64,000 nucleotides of DNA, from contig NZ_KB851204.1 of the NCBI RefSeq assembly GCF_000368065.1, positions 88,723 through 152,722 on the forward strand, written 5' to 3'. Of the stretch, positions 52,308 through 61,531 are shown in pieces. The stretch is from Acinetobacter seifertii (GTDB lineage: Bacteria > Pseudomonadota > Gammaproteobacteria > Pseudomonadales > Moraxellaceae). Under the pieces are notes generated by a model. The model was not told the DNA's origin and searched no databases. It worked only from the letters and a program-made list of their open reading frames with translations. A program made the position numbers and the translations under genes. The stretch's first letter is position 1; every line of letters begins with the position of its first letter.

Positions 52308-52411
52308 AAAAGTATGAGCAGCGCCAGACAAATATTGGGGAAATAGCTATTTTTCTGGTGTTGACTCTGTAGTTTTCCCCACATAGGGGGTAAGCAAAAG
52401 AAGCCTTTGCT

Positions 52412-55400
52412 ATGAAAGAAATATTAAAAACTTTAACTGAAGCAATGACGCTACCTGAAGATAGCTATTCTGAACAAGATGCTGAGTTTCTTGAGATTTT
52501 TGTCGAAGAAATTGATGAAATTTTTGTTGATTTGCAGCCATTGTTGAATGAATGGATGCAGTCTGCAAATACTGCTACGCTCACTGAAATTCGCCGCCAT
52601 TTTCATACCTTAAAAGGTTCGGGGAGAATGATTGGTGCTAAATCTTCAGCTGAGCTTGCTTGGACAGTTGAAGATACGCTCAATCGAGTAATCAATCAAA
52701 GCCTTAAGCTGACTCCAGCTATTCAGGGCTATGTTCAGTTAGTGTTTAAGTTCTATTTCCTTAAATTAGTAGATAACTTTAAGCAAAAACGAGCACATGC
52801 AGTAGATTTTAGACCGCTTATTTTATTAGGCCAACAACTACAACAACAGCAAAGTTTAGAACCTGCTTTAGAAGAGCTTTTACAACTTTCAAATACGCTT
52901 ACTGCCGAAACAATCACTGGGCTTGAGCTAGACTATATTGAGCAAGATTTATTGGCTGAGCCAATTGTTGAAGATGTACATACTGAAATTGAAATAAATC
53001 TAAATGAAACTTTAGCCTTGTTTATGGAAGAGGCGGAAGAGCATTTATCGACAATTAATCAGTTCTTAAATCAAGAACTACATCAGTATGATAGCTACAA
53101 TGCTTTAATACGTGCTCTACACACTTTGCGTGGCAGTTCTGCAATGGCGCAGGTCGAAACAATTTTTGAAGCCAGTACTAAAGTTGAGCACTTATTTAAA
53201 ATCTTATTGCAAGAGGAGCTTTCTTCTAATTCAGATGAGATTTTATTATTACAAGAATATCGTGAGTTTATTGGCGAGAGCTTAGAACTGCTATCTAGCA
53301 ATAGTTCAAGTGAACAGCTTGAAGCGAGATTGGCGCAGTTTAATCAGTCATGGGATGCCTACGTGGAGCAACATGGTGATCGAACTGATCCATTAATGCC
53401 TTCACATGGTTTGGTGTCGCAATTATTGCTGCTAGATGTTTCTGAGTTACTAGATGCAGAATTAGATTTTGAGAAAGGAATTCGTAACGAGTTTCCTGGT
53501 TATCTTGAACGTCTAAGTGAACAGGCTGATCTGTTGCTACAGCATACTCACTCTCAAGCAATGCTTGGTTTGCATGAATATACGAGCCAATTAAAAGACA
53601 GCTATAATGTATTGCTTGATAAACCTGTCTTGTTGCAATCAGACTATATTTTTGAAATTTATCAGAAAGCGCATCAACAACTTATTCAATTGTTCGATGC
53701 TTTAGCTGCTGGTCAGCGAGTCGGTATTGTTAAGCAACATCAAAGTATTCTAGAAGAATTAAAACTTTATACGTTACATACGCCGAGTATTCAAAACGAT
53801 TTACCTCATCAGAATTTTGCTTTTGATGAGCCACTATTCAATACTGAACTAGAACCAGAAGTTATTACGGTAGAGAATTTATCAGATTCCGCCGACTGGA
53901 CCGTATTAAGCCAGAGTGTACAGCAAGATCGTCAGTATATTTCATCTGTACAGGTAAATCGAAACTTTGATCCTGACCTTTTGGACATTTTCCTTGAAGA
54001 AGCTGATGAGCTACTTGAGGGGATTGATACTGATCTCAATATATGGGTAGGTGAGCAAGAAAACTTTGCAGCTCTGAACAACTTAATGCGTTATTTGCAT
54101 ACCTTGAAAGGGGGAGCAAATATGGTTCAGGCGACTTATATCGGTTCGATTACCCATGAATTAGAAAGCATATATGAGCGTTTAATTCAAAAGCAGTTAA
54201 TTGCAACCTCACCTCTAATTGATTTTATTCGTTTGATTCAAGATGACTTGGCCGATCGTCTACAAATCATGCGTGAAAAACAGCTAGATTATGCGGCTCC
54301 TTACACAATTAATGCGTTAAAACAAGCGGGTAAAAACTCTAACTTCCAACCTGTACCTGAGGTTAAAGTATTTGATACTGAAAGTGAGATATTCTCTGAA
54401 CAAGAGGTGGTGTCTCAAGTATTAATAAATGAGGTACCAGCGGAAACAGAAGTTGTTGTTGACGAATTAGAAGCTCATCACGATCAAGTATTGGATACCG
54501 TTGTTACTGAATTGGCTACGCCAGTTGAAGTAATAACATCAGTTGAATCCTCGCAAGAGAATGAAGCTGTAGTTGACGAAGAAGATATTACCCTCGTTGT
54601 TGAGCAGACATTCCTCGAAGAAGCTGCTGAATTGTTAGAAATGGCTGATGTGCTATTGAAACAATGGTTTGATCAGCGTACGAACCGTAGTATCTTGCTT
54701 CAGTTACAAAGAGCCGTGCACAGTTTGAAGGGTGGTGCACGCATGGTCGGTTTAGAGGCCGTGTATGCAATTGCTTATCAACTGGAAAATACTTTTGAAC
54801 AGTTTGCACTGCATCACTTCAACTCGAATATTTATGACCATCTGCTCGAAAGTGCAATTGCATGGCTAAAAGATGCAATTTTCAAGCACAACTACCAGCA
54901 TTTCGATGGACTACAACAAAGTTTAGAAAATATTCAATTCTTTGAAACGAATATCCAAATTCCAGCGAAGTTAACGAAAGCTGATTTGTTTAGCTCAGAA
55001 CCTGTGATGACCTTTATACAAGGTGATGGTACCGAACCACCACCAATGATGGGAGTATGGGAGCAAACAGAACGTCTGGATCAAAATAATGAAATGATCC
55101 GAGTTTCAGCAGACTTAATCGAGAAGATGATTGATTTATCTGGTGAAAATTCGATTAACCGTTCGCGAATTGAAATGGATCTAAGTCAGTTTGGTCATAC
55201 ATTGGTTGAAATGGAATTGGCTATTCAACGACTTGCCGATCAGTTACGTCGAATGGAAGGCGAGTTAGAAACACAAATTATTGCCAAACATGGTATTGAG
55301 CATTCTCGTTATACCGACTTTGACCCTTTAGAGATGGACCAATATTCATCTTTAAATCAGTTATCGAAATCTCTTGCTGAATCTGCATCGGACTTAGTCG

Positions 55401-56932
55401 ACTTTAAAAATACGTTGTCTCACAAGATCAGAGATACAGAAAGTCTGCTTTTACAACAGTCACGAATTCAGGCAGAAATTCAAGAAGGTTTGATGCGAAC
55501 ACGATTAGTTCCATTTTCACGGTTACTACCACGTTTACAGCGAATTGTTCGTCAGACCTCTACTGCATTGAACAGACCTGCTGAGCTTTTTGTAAATAAT
55601 ACTGAAGGTGAACTAGACCGTAATATTTTAGAACGCTTGGTAACACCGCTTGAGCATATGCTCAGAAACGCAATTGACCATGGCTTAGAAGACAGAACAC
55701 AACGTCAACAAGCTAATAAACCTGAAGCTGGGCGTATTGAACTCAATATTCAACGTCAAGGTACAGATGTGGTTGTTGTCTTTAGCGATGATGGACAAGG
55801 TATTGATGTAGAAAAAGTACGTCAAAAAGCACTGCTTGCGGGTCTGATCAAACCGGAACAGCACTTGGAACACCAAGATATTTTACAACTGATTTTCCAT
55901 CCAGGTTTAAGTACCGCTGATCAGATTACTCAAATCTCTGGGCGTGGTGTTGGACTCGATGTTGTACAAAGCGACATTAAGGCTCTAGGTGGGCATGTTA
56001 GCGTAGACTCTGTTTATGGTAAGGGAACAACATTTACTATTCGTGTACCGACTACGGTAGCTGTAAGTGATGCCTTAATGGTGAAAGTGGCAGATCAGCA
56101 GTTTGCGATTCCACTTGCTCAAATCGATCGAATTGTTCGAGTTTCACCAGCTTCTTTAGAACAGTATTTTGAAAGCCCTAAAGAACTATTCGAGTATGAA
56201 AATAAACGTTATCCATTACGTTATCTTTCAGAATTTGTGGGTAATCAACCAATGCCGCGTCTAAATGGCGTGATGTATTCATTACCTGTCTTAATGATTA
56301 AAGCCAACAATGGCCAAACGGTAGCTTTACTTGTTGACCAGTTAATTGGTTCTCGAGCACAAATTGTAGTGAAACCAATTGGCCAACAGTTCGCTAGCAT
56401 TGGGGCAATTGCAGGTGCGACTATTTTAGGTGATGGACAAGTTTGCTTAATTTTAGACGGACAAAATATTGCGCGACAAATTCAGTCTACTCCGCGTCAT
56501 AAACAGCTTGGTGAAGCAGTATATAGACAACGTGAATCTGACGAGCGCCGTCTCGTTATGATTGTCGATGACTCGGTAACTGTACGTAAGGTAACGTCTC
56601 GATTACTTGAACGCCAAGGCTACGATGTTGTTACGGCTAAAGATGGTGTGGATGCCATAGAGCAGCTAGAAAACATTAAGCCAGATCTAATGCTACTTGA
56701 TATTGAAATGCCGCGTATGGATGGTTTCGAAGTACTGAATCTTGTACGACATCATGATATGCATCAATACATGCCAATTATTATGATTACGTCCCGAACA
56801 GGTGAAAAACATCGAGAACGAGCATTCTCATTAGGCGTAAGTCAATATATGGGTAAACCTTTCCAAGAGGAAGAATTACTAGAGAATATCGATGCTTTAC
56901 TTGTAGCGTTTGAAAGTGAGGTCAAATCATGA
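52412..56932 (+). CDS. chpA: Hybrid sensor kinase ChpA (PilL), CheA-type
   Basis: Multidomain CheA-like histidine kinase of 1506 residues. Four Hpt domains are visible with phospho-histidines at H65 (HTLKGSG), H237 (HTLRGSS), H563 (HTLKGGA) and H770 (HSLKGGA). A dimerisation domain and HATPase domain follow (LEHMLRNAIDHGLED as N box, GRGVGLDVVQSD as G box), then a CheW-like domain and a C-terminal receiver with D1430 in LLDIEMPRMDG. This is shorter than Pseudomonas ChpA, which has more Hpt-type units. It starts 147 bases after pilJ beyond a hairpin, and overlaps the next gene by four bases. Confidence 0.95.
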   Translation: MKEILKTLTEAMTLPEDSYSEQDAEFLEIFVEEIDEIFVDLQPLLNEWMQSANTATLTEIRRHFHTLKGSGRMIGAKSSAELAWTVEDTLNRVINQSLKLTPAIQGYVQLVFKFYFLKLVDNFKQKRAHAVDFRPLILLGQQLQQQQSLEPALEELLQLSNTLTAETITGLELDYIEQDLLAEPIVEDVHTEIEINLNETLALFMEEAEEHLSTINQFLNQELHQYDSYNALIRALHTLRGSSAMAQVETIFEASTKVEHLFKILLQEELSSNSDEILLLQEYREFIGESLELLSSNSSSEQLEARLAQFNQSWDAYVEQHGDRTDPLMPSHGLVSQLLLLDVSELLDAELDFEKGIRNEFPGYLERLSEQADLLLQHTHSQAMLGLHEYTSQLKDSYNVLLDKPVLLQSDYIFEIYQKAHQQLIQLFDALAAGQRVGIVKQHQSILEELKLYTLHTPSIQNDLPHQNFAFDEPLFNTELEPEVITVENLSDSADWTVLSQSVQQDRQYISSVQVNRNFDPDLLDIFLEEADELLEGIDTDLNIWVGEQENFAALNNLMRYLHTLKGGANMVQATYIGSITHELESIYERLIQKQLIATSPLIDFIRLIQDDLADRLQIMREKQLDYAAPYTINALKQAGKNSNFQPVPEVKVFDTESEIFSEQEVVSQVLINEVPAETEVVVDELEAHHDQVLDTVVTELATPVEVITSVESSQENEAVVDEEDITLVVEQTFLEEAAELLEMADVLLKQWFDQRTNRSILLQLQRAVHSLKGGARMVGLEAVYAIAYQLENTFEQFALHHFNSNIYDHLLESAIAWLKDAIFKHNYQHFDGLQQSLENIQFFETNIQIPAKLTKADLFSSEPVMTFIQGDGTEPPPMMGVWEQTERLDQNNEMIRVSADLIEKMIDLSGENSINRSRIEMDLSQFGHTLVEMELAIQRLADQLRRMEGELETQIIAKHGIEHSRYTDFDPLEMDQYSSLNQLSKSLAESASDLVDFKNTLSHKIRDTESLLLQQSRIQAEIQEGLMRTRLVPFSRLLPRLQRIVRQTSTALNRPAELFVNNTEGELDRNILERLVTPLEHMLRNAIDHGLEDRTQRQQANKPEAGRIELNIQRQGTDVVVVFSDDGQGIDVEKVRQKALLAGLIKPEQHLEHQDILQLIFHPGLSTADQITQISGRGVGLDVVQSDIKALGGHVSVDSVYGKGTTFTIRVPTTVAVSDALMVKVADQQFAIPLAQIDRIVRVSPASLEQYFESPKELFEYENKRYPLRYLSEFVGNQPMPRLNGVMYSLPVLMIKANNGQTVALLVDQLIGSRAQIVVKPIGQQFASIGAIAGATILGDGQVCLILDGQNIARQIQSTPRHKQLGEAVYRQRESDERRLVMIVDDSVTVRKVTSRLLERQGYDVVTAKDGVDAIEQLENIKPDLMLLDIEMPRMDGFEVLNLVRHHDMHQYMPIIMITSRTGEKHRERAFSLGVSQYMGKPFQEEELLENIDALLVAFESEVKS

Positions 56933-57396
56933 AAGGTAGTGTAAATACATCTCTGATTGGTAATATGGACCAGCAAGAGCTACAGCATCTTATTACGGTT
57001 TCAACTGGTTTTATTGATGCCTATATCATTGAATGTAATGATCAGGTACCTATGCTGTTGCCACAAAATATTGTCTTATCGGCCATGGACGTAAGAAATG
57101 GCGTAAAACATATTGAGTGGCATGATGTAAAGCTACCTATCTACTCAGTTCATAACACAACCGATCAATATGCTGTAGCCTTGGTAATTGAAGGGGAAGA
57201 TATCAGCCAACGGTTTGCATTAATGTGCAAAACTATGCCGCTTTCTGTTCGTTTACGTATTTCTGAAATTGTCGATGAAATAGATGAACACCAAGAAGCT
57301 GAACAGCATCCAACAGTATTTAAATATGTACGAATGCAAGATCGACGCTACCATATTCCGAACCTAGAATATATTGAAAAAACTTTAGGTTTATAA
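56929..57396 (+). CDS. ChpC-like degenerate CheW-domain protein
   Basis: A 155-residue protein translationally coupled to chpA (ATGA overlap). The middle (DAYIIECNDQVPMLLPQNIVLSAMDVRNGVKHIEWHDVKLPIYSV) reads as a CheW-like beta domain in the manner of Pseudomonas ChpC, the accessory coupling protein of the same system. Conserved CheW residues are weak, so the family call is tentative. It most likely feeds additional input to ChpA. It ends the operon with a terminator. Confidence 0.7.
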   Translation: MKGSVNTSLIGNMDQQELQHLITVSTGFIDAYIIECNDQVPMLLPQNIVLSAMDVRNGVKHIEWHDVKLPIYSVHNTTDQYAVALVIEGEDISQRFALMCKTMPLSVRLRISEIVDEIDEHQEAEQHPTVFKYVRMQDRRYHIPNLEYIEKTLGL

Positions 57397-57399
57397 AGT

Positions 57400-57428
57400 A
57401 AAAAGGAACTCAAATGAGTTCCTTTTTT
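57400..57428 (+). terminator. Intrinsic terminator of the pil-chp operon
   Basis: Arms AAAAAGGAACTC and GAGTTCCTTTTTT enclose AAAT just behind the ChpC-like gene. Confidence 0.9.
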
Positions 57429-57580
57429 TATGATGACTCAATTATTTTGTAAGTTCATAAAATACAGCTAAAGATTTTAAACTTTAATTAAATTTGAAAA
57501 TAAGTGATGAATGTAAAAAAAAAAGCTAAATCAATTGCATGAAATATTATATTTAAATACAATATATTTTTTAATATAAA

Positions 57581-58990
57581 ATGATAAATATATTGATTAT
57601 GGATATTGCTGCAATTAAAAAATTCATACAAAAAAATAAAGTACGACATCTATCAAATAAGGTTCTACATACTCATCCTTCACCTAAAATGTGGAAAACA
57701 GATTTAAATGAAGAAGAAAATAATCACTTACTACTGCATACAGATGCTCAATATAAGTCCATAAACTTATACTTAGGTATTCCATATTGTATTCCTACTG
57801 ATCCTCCCCATTGTGGATTTTGTCTTTTCCCTACACAAGATTATAAAGGTAAGAGGGAGATGGACTATTATCTGGATTTTTTAAGTAAGGAAGCGCATTT
57901 ATATAAAGAGTTTTATCAGGGAGCTAAGCTTGAAAGTTTATATGTAGGAGGAGGTACACCTAATTTACTTCAGCCTAATGATTATATGAAACTGACTAAA
58001 GTTGTATCTTCTCTTTTTCCCGATGCTGGTATATCTAGCCCTATAGAAATGACATTAGAAGGTATTCCTCAACTTTTCAATGAAGATAAAATAAGAGCAA
58101 TTAAGGATGCTGGTTTTAATCGTGTCAGTATGGGAGTGCAACAGGTTAATGATGAACTAATTGCTACAAGTGGCCGAAAACAAACAAGAAAGCAGGTTTT
58201 TGATGCAATTGAGCTATTTCATAAATATTCTTTATCTTGTAACGTCGATTTGATTTATGGTTGGCCAAATCAAACAGTTGAAGCAATGTTAGGAGACTTG
58301 GAAAGTATTGTTCAATCAGGAATAAAGCATATTACTCACTATGAGCTTAATATCGCTGGCCGTTCTGACTTTGCGACAAAACAAAAGCAAAATACGCCAT
58401 CTATTGAGAAGAAAATTGAAATGTATAACATTGCAAAACAATTTTTAATTAGCAGAGGCTATAAACAAAAAACAGTATATGATTGGGAAAAAGAAGATAA
58501 TAACCTATTAATTTCAGAGAAATATTTATATGAAGATAATCTCAGAGATTGTTTAGATGCAAACGGCCAAAGTAAAATGACCACAATGAGTGGGATAGGT
58601 TATGCAGCCGTTAATATGAGATTGCAACCAAACTCATCAAGCATTAAATCTGTCTCAGCAATGAACCATCGAAATCTAACCGAATACTATAATGCAATAT
58701 CATTGAATAAACTTCCTGTTGAACGCATGTTTATTCATGATACTGAAGACGTAAAGTTAATTTGGATATTTCAAGCATTGCAAGAAATGAAAATTAGCAC
58801 TAAAAAGTACGAGAAAATTTTTAACAGTGATATTAAACTTGATTATAAGCTTATTTGGGATGCATTAGTTGAAGAAGGCTGGGTAGAGTACGGTGATGAA
58901 TGTATTAAACTGATTAATGAGGGAGAGTTTTATACTCCGCTTATTCAGTCATTATTAAGTCAACCGAGAATAAAATCATTGCAACAGTAG
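57581..58990 (+). CDS. Radical SAM protein, HemN/HemW-like, unknown reaction
   Basis: A 469-residue radical SAM enzyme of the coproporphyrinogen-oxidase-like group. The cluster cysteines are C70, C78 and C81 (PYCIPTDPPHCGFC), a C-x7-C-x2-C spacing instead of the usual C-x3-C-x2-C. SLYVGGGTPNLL holds the GGTP SAM-binding motif, and GFNRVSMGVQQVNDELI and NVDLIYGWPNQT are HemN-type. A C-terminal HemN-like domain follows. It is not expected to be the haem enzyme itself. Starts at 57581 or 57599 are both possible, with no clear ribosome site. The hydrolase gene begins eight bases later. Both genes are much more A/T rich than their neighbours, suggesting transfer. Confidence 0.85.
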   Translation: MINILIMDIAAIKKFIQKNKVRHLSNKVLHTHPSPKMWKTDLNEEENNHLLLHTDAQYKSINLYLGIPYCIPTDPPHCGFCLFPTQDYKGKREMDYYLDFLSKEAHLYKEFYQGAKLESLYVGGGTPNLLQPNDYMKLTKVVSSLFPDAGISSPIEMTLEGIPQLFNEDKIRAIKDAGFNRVSMGVQQVNDELIATSGRKQTRKQVFDAIELFHKYSLSCNVDLIYGWPNQTVEAMLGDLESIVQSGIKHITHYELNIAGRSDFATKQKQNTPSIEKKIEMYNIAKQFLISRGYKQKTVYDWEKEDNNLLISEKYLYEDNLRDCLDANGQSKMTTMSGIGYAAVNMRLQPNSSSIKSVSAMNHRNLTEYYNAISLNKLPVERMFIHDTEDVKLIWIFQALQEMKISTKKYEKIFNSDIKLDYKLIWDALVEEGWVEYGDECIKLINEGEFYTPLIQSLLSQPRIKSLQQ

Positions 58991-58998
58991 AAAAATAA

Positions 58999-59880
58999 AT
59001 GTCAATTCATAAAGAGCTGCATATTTTAAAAACGGATGATGATTGTGAATTTGCCTTATGGGAAATTTATAAAAAAGATAATCGTATGGTGAAGAAGCAA
59101 GCCATTTTTTTATCTCATGGGGCATTTTCAGATAAAACTGTTTGTATGGGTATTGCGGATTATTTGGCAAGAGAAGGCTATATCTGCTTTATTTTAGAAT
59201 GGCGGGGGCATGGTACTAGTCCCAAAACAGATATTCCCTTCAATTTTGAAACCGTTGCATTATATGAATACAAGGCAGCATTTCACTATATTCATGATCA
59301 TTTTAATATAACTTCTTTACACTGCGTAACGCATAGTGGTGGAGGTTTATGCTTAACAATGTTCTTGATTAACTATCCAGAATATTTGAAAAATATTAAA
59401 AGTATTACTTTAGTTGCTTGCCAAGCATTTGGCGCTATAAATAACTCATTTGATTTTATTAGGTTGTTTTCTGCAAAACTAGTAACTAAAGGTCTAGGTC
59501 AGATTCCTGCTAATAAATTTAAGCTAGGTCGTTTAAATGAAACCTATTATACGATGCGGCCTTGGTTTAATTGGAATTTAAAGCAAAATTTTATCAGTGA
59601 ATTTAAAAATATTGATTATAAAGAATTTATGAGTTCTATAAGAGTTCCAATATACTCTATCTCTGGGAGTGGTGATAAATTTATTGCCCCTGTTAAAGGT
59701 TGTTATAAATATTTAAAAGCCTTTGAAAATGAAAACAATGTATTCTGTGAGTTTGGCTATGCTAATAATAACTTAGAAAATTATTCTCATAGTCGAATTG
59801 CACTGAGTCAAAATGCGGCTAAAGAGGTTTGGCCAACTATATTGCAGTGGATAGATAAGCATTCAAAAGAAGTTCTATAA
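58999..59880 (+). CDS. Alpha/beta hydrolase paired with the radical SAM gene
   Basis: A 293-residue alpha/beta hydrolase. FLSHGAFSDKTVCMGIADYLAREGY gives the oxyanion region, ILEWRGHGTS follows, the nucleophile elbow is THSGGG with S113, SGSGDKFIAP carries the acid, and NYSHSRI supplies the likely histidine. The triad looks intact. No signal peptide or membrane segment is seen, so it is cytoplasmic. Its start is eight bases behind the radical SAM stop, so they form one expression unit. Substrate unknown: an ester or acyl product of the radical SAM step is an inference only. Confidence 0.85.
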   Translation: MSIHKELHILKTDDDCEFALWEIYKKDNRMVKKQAIFLSHGAFSDKTVCMGIADYLAREGYICFILEWRGHGTSPKTDIPFNFETVALYEYKAAFHYIHDHFNITSLHCVTHSGGGLCLTMFLINYPEYLKNIKSITLVACQAFGAINNSFDFIRLFSAKLVTKGLGQIPANKFKLGRLNETYYTMRPWFNWNLKQNFISEFKNIDYKEFMSSIRVPIYSISGSGDKFIAPVKGCYKYLKAFENENNVFCEFGYANNNLENYSHSRIALSQNAAKEVWPTILQWIDKHSKEVL

Positions 59881-59965
59881 CAATTCTAAAATTATCTCTC
59901 TGATTTAACAAATGAAAATCTTATTTCATGTTCTTAAAAGCAGAATAATGAAAACTGAAAATAAT

Positions 59966-59993
59966 AAAAAGCACCCTAATATAGGTGCTTTTT
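59966..59993. terminator. Bidirectional terminator between hydrolase and dapE
   Basis: AAAAAGCACC and GGTGCTTTTT flank a loop between the converging hydrolase and dapE genes; T runs exist on both strands. Confidence 0.82.
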
Positions 59994-60016
59994 ATATAGA
60001 TCACTTTTTTAATATT

Positions 60017-61150
60017 TTAAGCTAGTAAATTTTCTAAAATTTGCTCATAAATATCTGTTAAAGGATCAAGATCGTGTACATCTACATGTTCATTAATTTG
60101 ATGAATAGTAGCGTTAAGTACACCCAGTTCTAAAACTTGTGCGCCTGTTGGAGCAATGAAACGCCCATCAGATGTACCACCACTAGTAGATAGCTCAGTC
60201 TCAGTACCAGTTACATTTAAAATAGCAGTTTGAGCAGCGTTAACTAATTCACCTACTGGTGTCAAAAATGGCAGGCCAGATAAATTCCAGTCAATCTCAT
60301 ATTGCAAACCATGCTTATCTAAAATTTCATGCACACGTTGCTTAAGCTGCTCAGCTGTAACTTCTGTTGAGTAACGGAAGTTGAAAGTCACTTCTAAAGT
60401 ACCCGGAATAACGTTAGTTGCACCAGTGCCTGAGTGAATATTTGAAATTTGGAATGAAGTTGCAGGAAAGTATTCATTTCCATTGTCCCAAACAGTTTGG
60501 CATAACTCTGCTAAGGGTGCTGAAGCTTCATGAATTGGGTTACGCGCTAGGTGAGGATACGCCACATGACCTTGTTTACCGTGAACGTGCAATACGCCAT
60601 TTAAGGAACCTCGGCGGCCGTTCTTAACAATATCACCTAATTTACTTGTACTTGATGGCTCACCAACCAAACACCAAGTAATTTTTTCATCGCGCTTTTC
60701 AAGCGTTTCAATAACTTTAACTGTACCGTTAACAGCAGGGCCTTCTTCATCTGAAGTAATTAAAAAAGCAATTGAACCTTTATGGTCTGGATGCTTTGCT
60801 ACAAAACGCTCAGATGCAACCACCATTGCAGCTAAGGCAGTTTTCATATCAGCTGAACCACGGCCATATAATTTGCCATCACGAATTTCTGGTGCAAATG
60901 GGTCTGAATTCCATGCTTCTAAACGACCTGTTGGAACAACATCGGTATGTCCAGCAAAACAAAATACAGGGCCTTCAGTTCCGCGACGAGCCCATAAATT
61001 ATCAACATCCCCAAAACGCATTGGTTCAATATGAAAGCCAGCTTTCGCTAGGCGATCAGCCATAATGGTTTGGCAAGTATGGTCAATAGGAGTAACAGAA
61101 GGCTGTTGTAAAAGTTCTAAGCTAAGCGAGAGAGTGTCTGAGTGGTTCAT
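60017..61150 (-). CDS. dapE: Succinyl-diaminopimelate desuccinylase
   Basis: Dinuclear zinc peptidase-family enzyme that releases LL-diaminopimelate from its N-succinyl form, in lysine and peptidoglycan synthesis. The 377 residues carry the metal motif FCFAGHTDVVPTG, GRGSADMKTALAAMVVA, the catalytic glutamate pair in LITSDEEGPAVNGT, and the terminal ligand region in ELGVLNATIHQINEHV. The length matches the family. The start is ATG 61150 (MNHSDTLSL). A single gene, preceded on the same strand by a small lipoprotein gene with its own terminator. Confidence 0.96.
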   Translation of the reverse strand: MNHSDTLSLSLELLQQPSVTPIDHTCQTIMADRLAKAGFHIEPMRFGDVDNLWARRGTEGPVFCFAGHTDVVPTGRLEAWNSDPFAPEIRDGKLYGRGSADMKTALAAMVVASERFVAKHPDHKGSIAFLITSDEEGPAVNGTVKVIETLEKRDEKITWCLVGEPSSTSKLGDIVKNGRRGSLNGVLHVHGKQGHVAYPHLARNPIHEASAPLAELCQTVWDNGNEYFPATSFQISNIHSGTGATNVIPGTLEVTFNFRYSTEVTAEQLKQRVHEILDKHGLQYEIDWNLSGLPFLTPVGELVNAAQTAILNVTGTETELSTSGGTSDGRFIAPTGAQVLELGVLNATIHQINEHVDVHDLDPLTDIYEQILENLLA

Positions 61151-61228
61151 ACCGGAAATTGCATGCTGGGTAGGGGAAATATAGTCCGATATAATAGGCG
61201 AATCTCTGAAGGTTGGGTATTTAAAAAT

Positions 61229-61256
61229 AAAAAAACCTTATCGAAGCGATAAGGTT
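61229..61256 (-). terminator. Intrinsic terminator after the small lipoprotein gene
   Basis: On the minus strand AACCTTATCG-CTT-CGATAAGGTT is followed by a T run, 20 bases after the stop at 61276. Confidence 0.85.
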
Positions 61257-61275
61257 TTCCGAAGCTGTACATAAC

Positions 61276-61419
61276 TTACATTTTATTCTCAGTTTTTTGT
61301 GCGGTATTACTTACAGCATCACCAGCTTTAGAGACATCTTTACCAAAACCCTTGAACGTATTACAGCCAGTTAATACAAATGCAATCATTACAGACGCGA
61401 CTAAAACTTTTTTCATCAT
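61276..61419 (-). CDS. Entericidin-like small lipoprotein (47 aa)
   Basis: A 47-residue lipoprotein of the entericidin EcnA/B type. It begins MMKKVLVASVMIAFVLTGCN: a short signal with lipobox LTGC and cysteine 19. The mature part, TFKGFGKDVSKAGDAVSNTA, matches the family pattern of a short amphipathic helix after G-x-G-x-D. GGAG lies upstream; spacing favours the second ATG at 61416. It has its own terminator. Entericidins are stress-related envelope lipoproteins, of which EcnB is lytic in E. coli; the role here is not known. Confidence 0.85.
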   Translation of the reverse strand: MMKKVLVASVMIAFVLTGCNTFKGFGKDVSKAGDAVSNTAQKTENKM

Positions 61420-61531
61420 TTTCTCCGTTTAAATTTAATAATGAAGTAAATTTAGATTAAAAAACAAACGTAAAAAGAAACATGACTATTTAATAGTAAA
61501 AACGTTATAAATTGTTTCTAGAAGTCTATAC

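Noticed and set aside
57581..59880. Radical SAM/hydrolase cassette considered as part of a prophage or integrated island
   Set aside because: No integrase, tRNA, direct repeats or phage genes border it; only its base composition is unusual.
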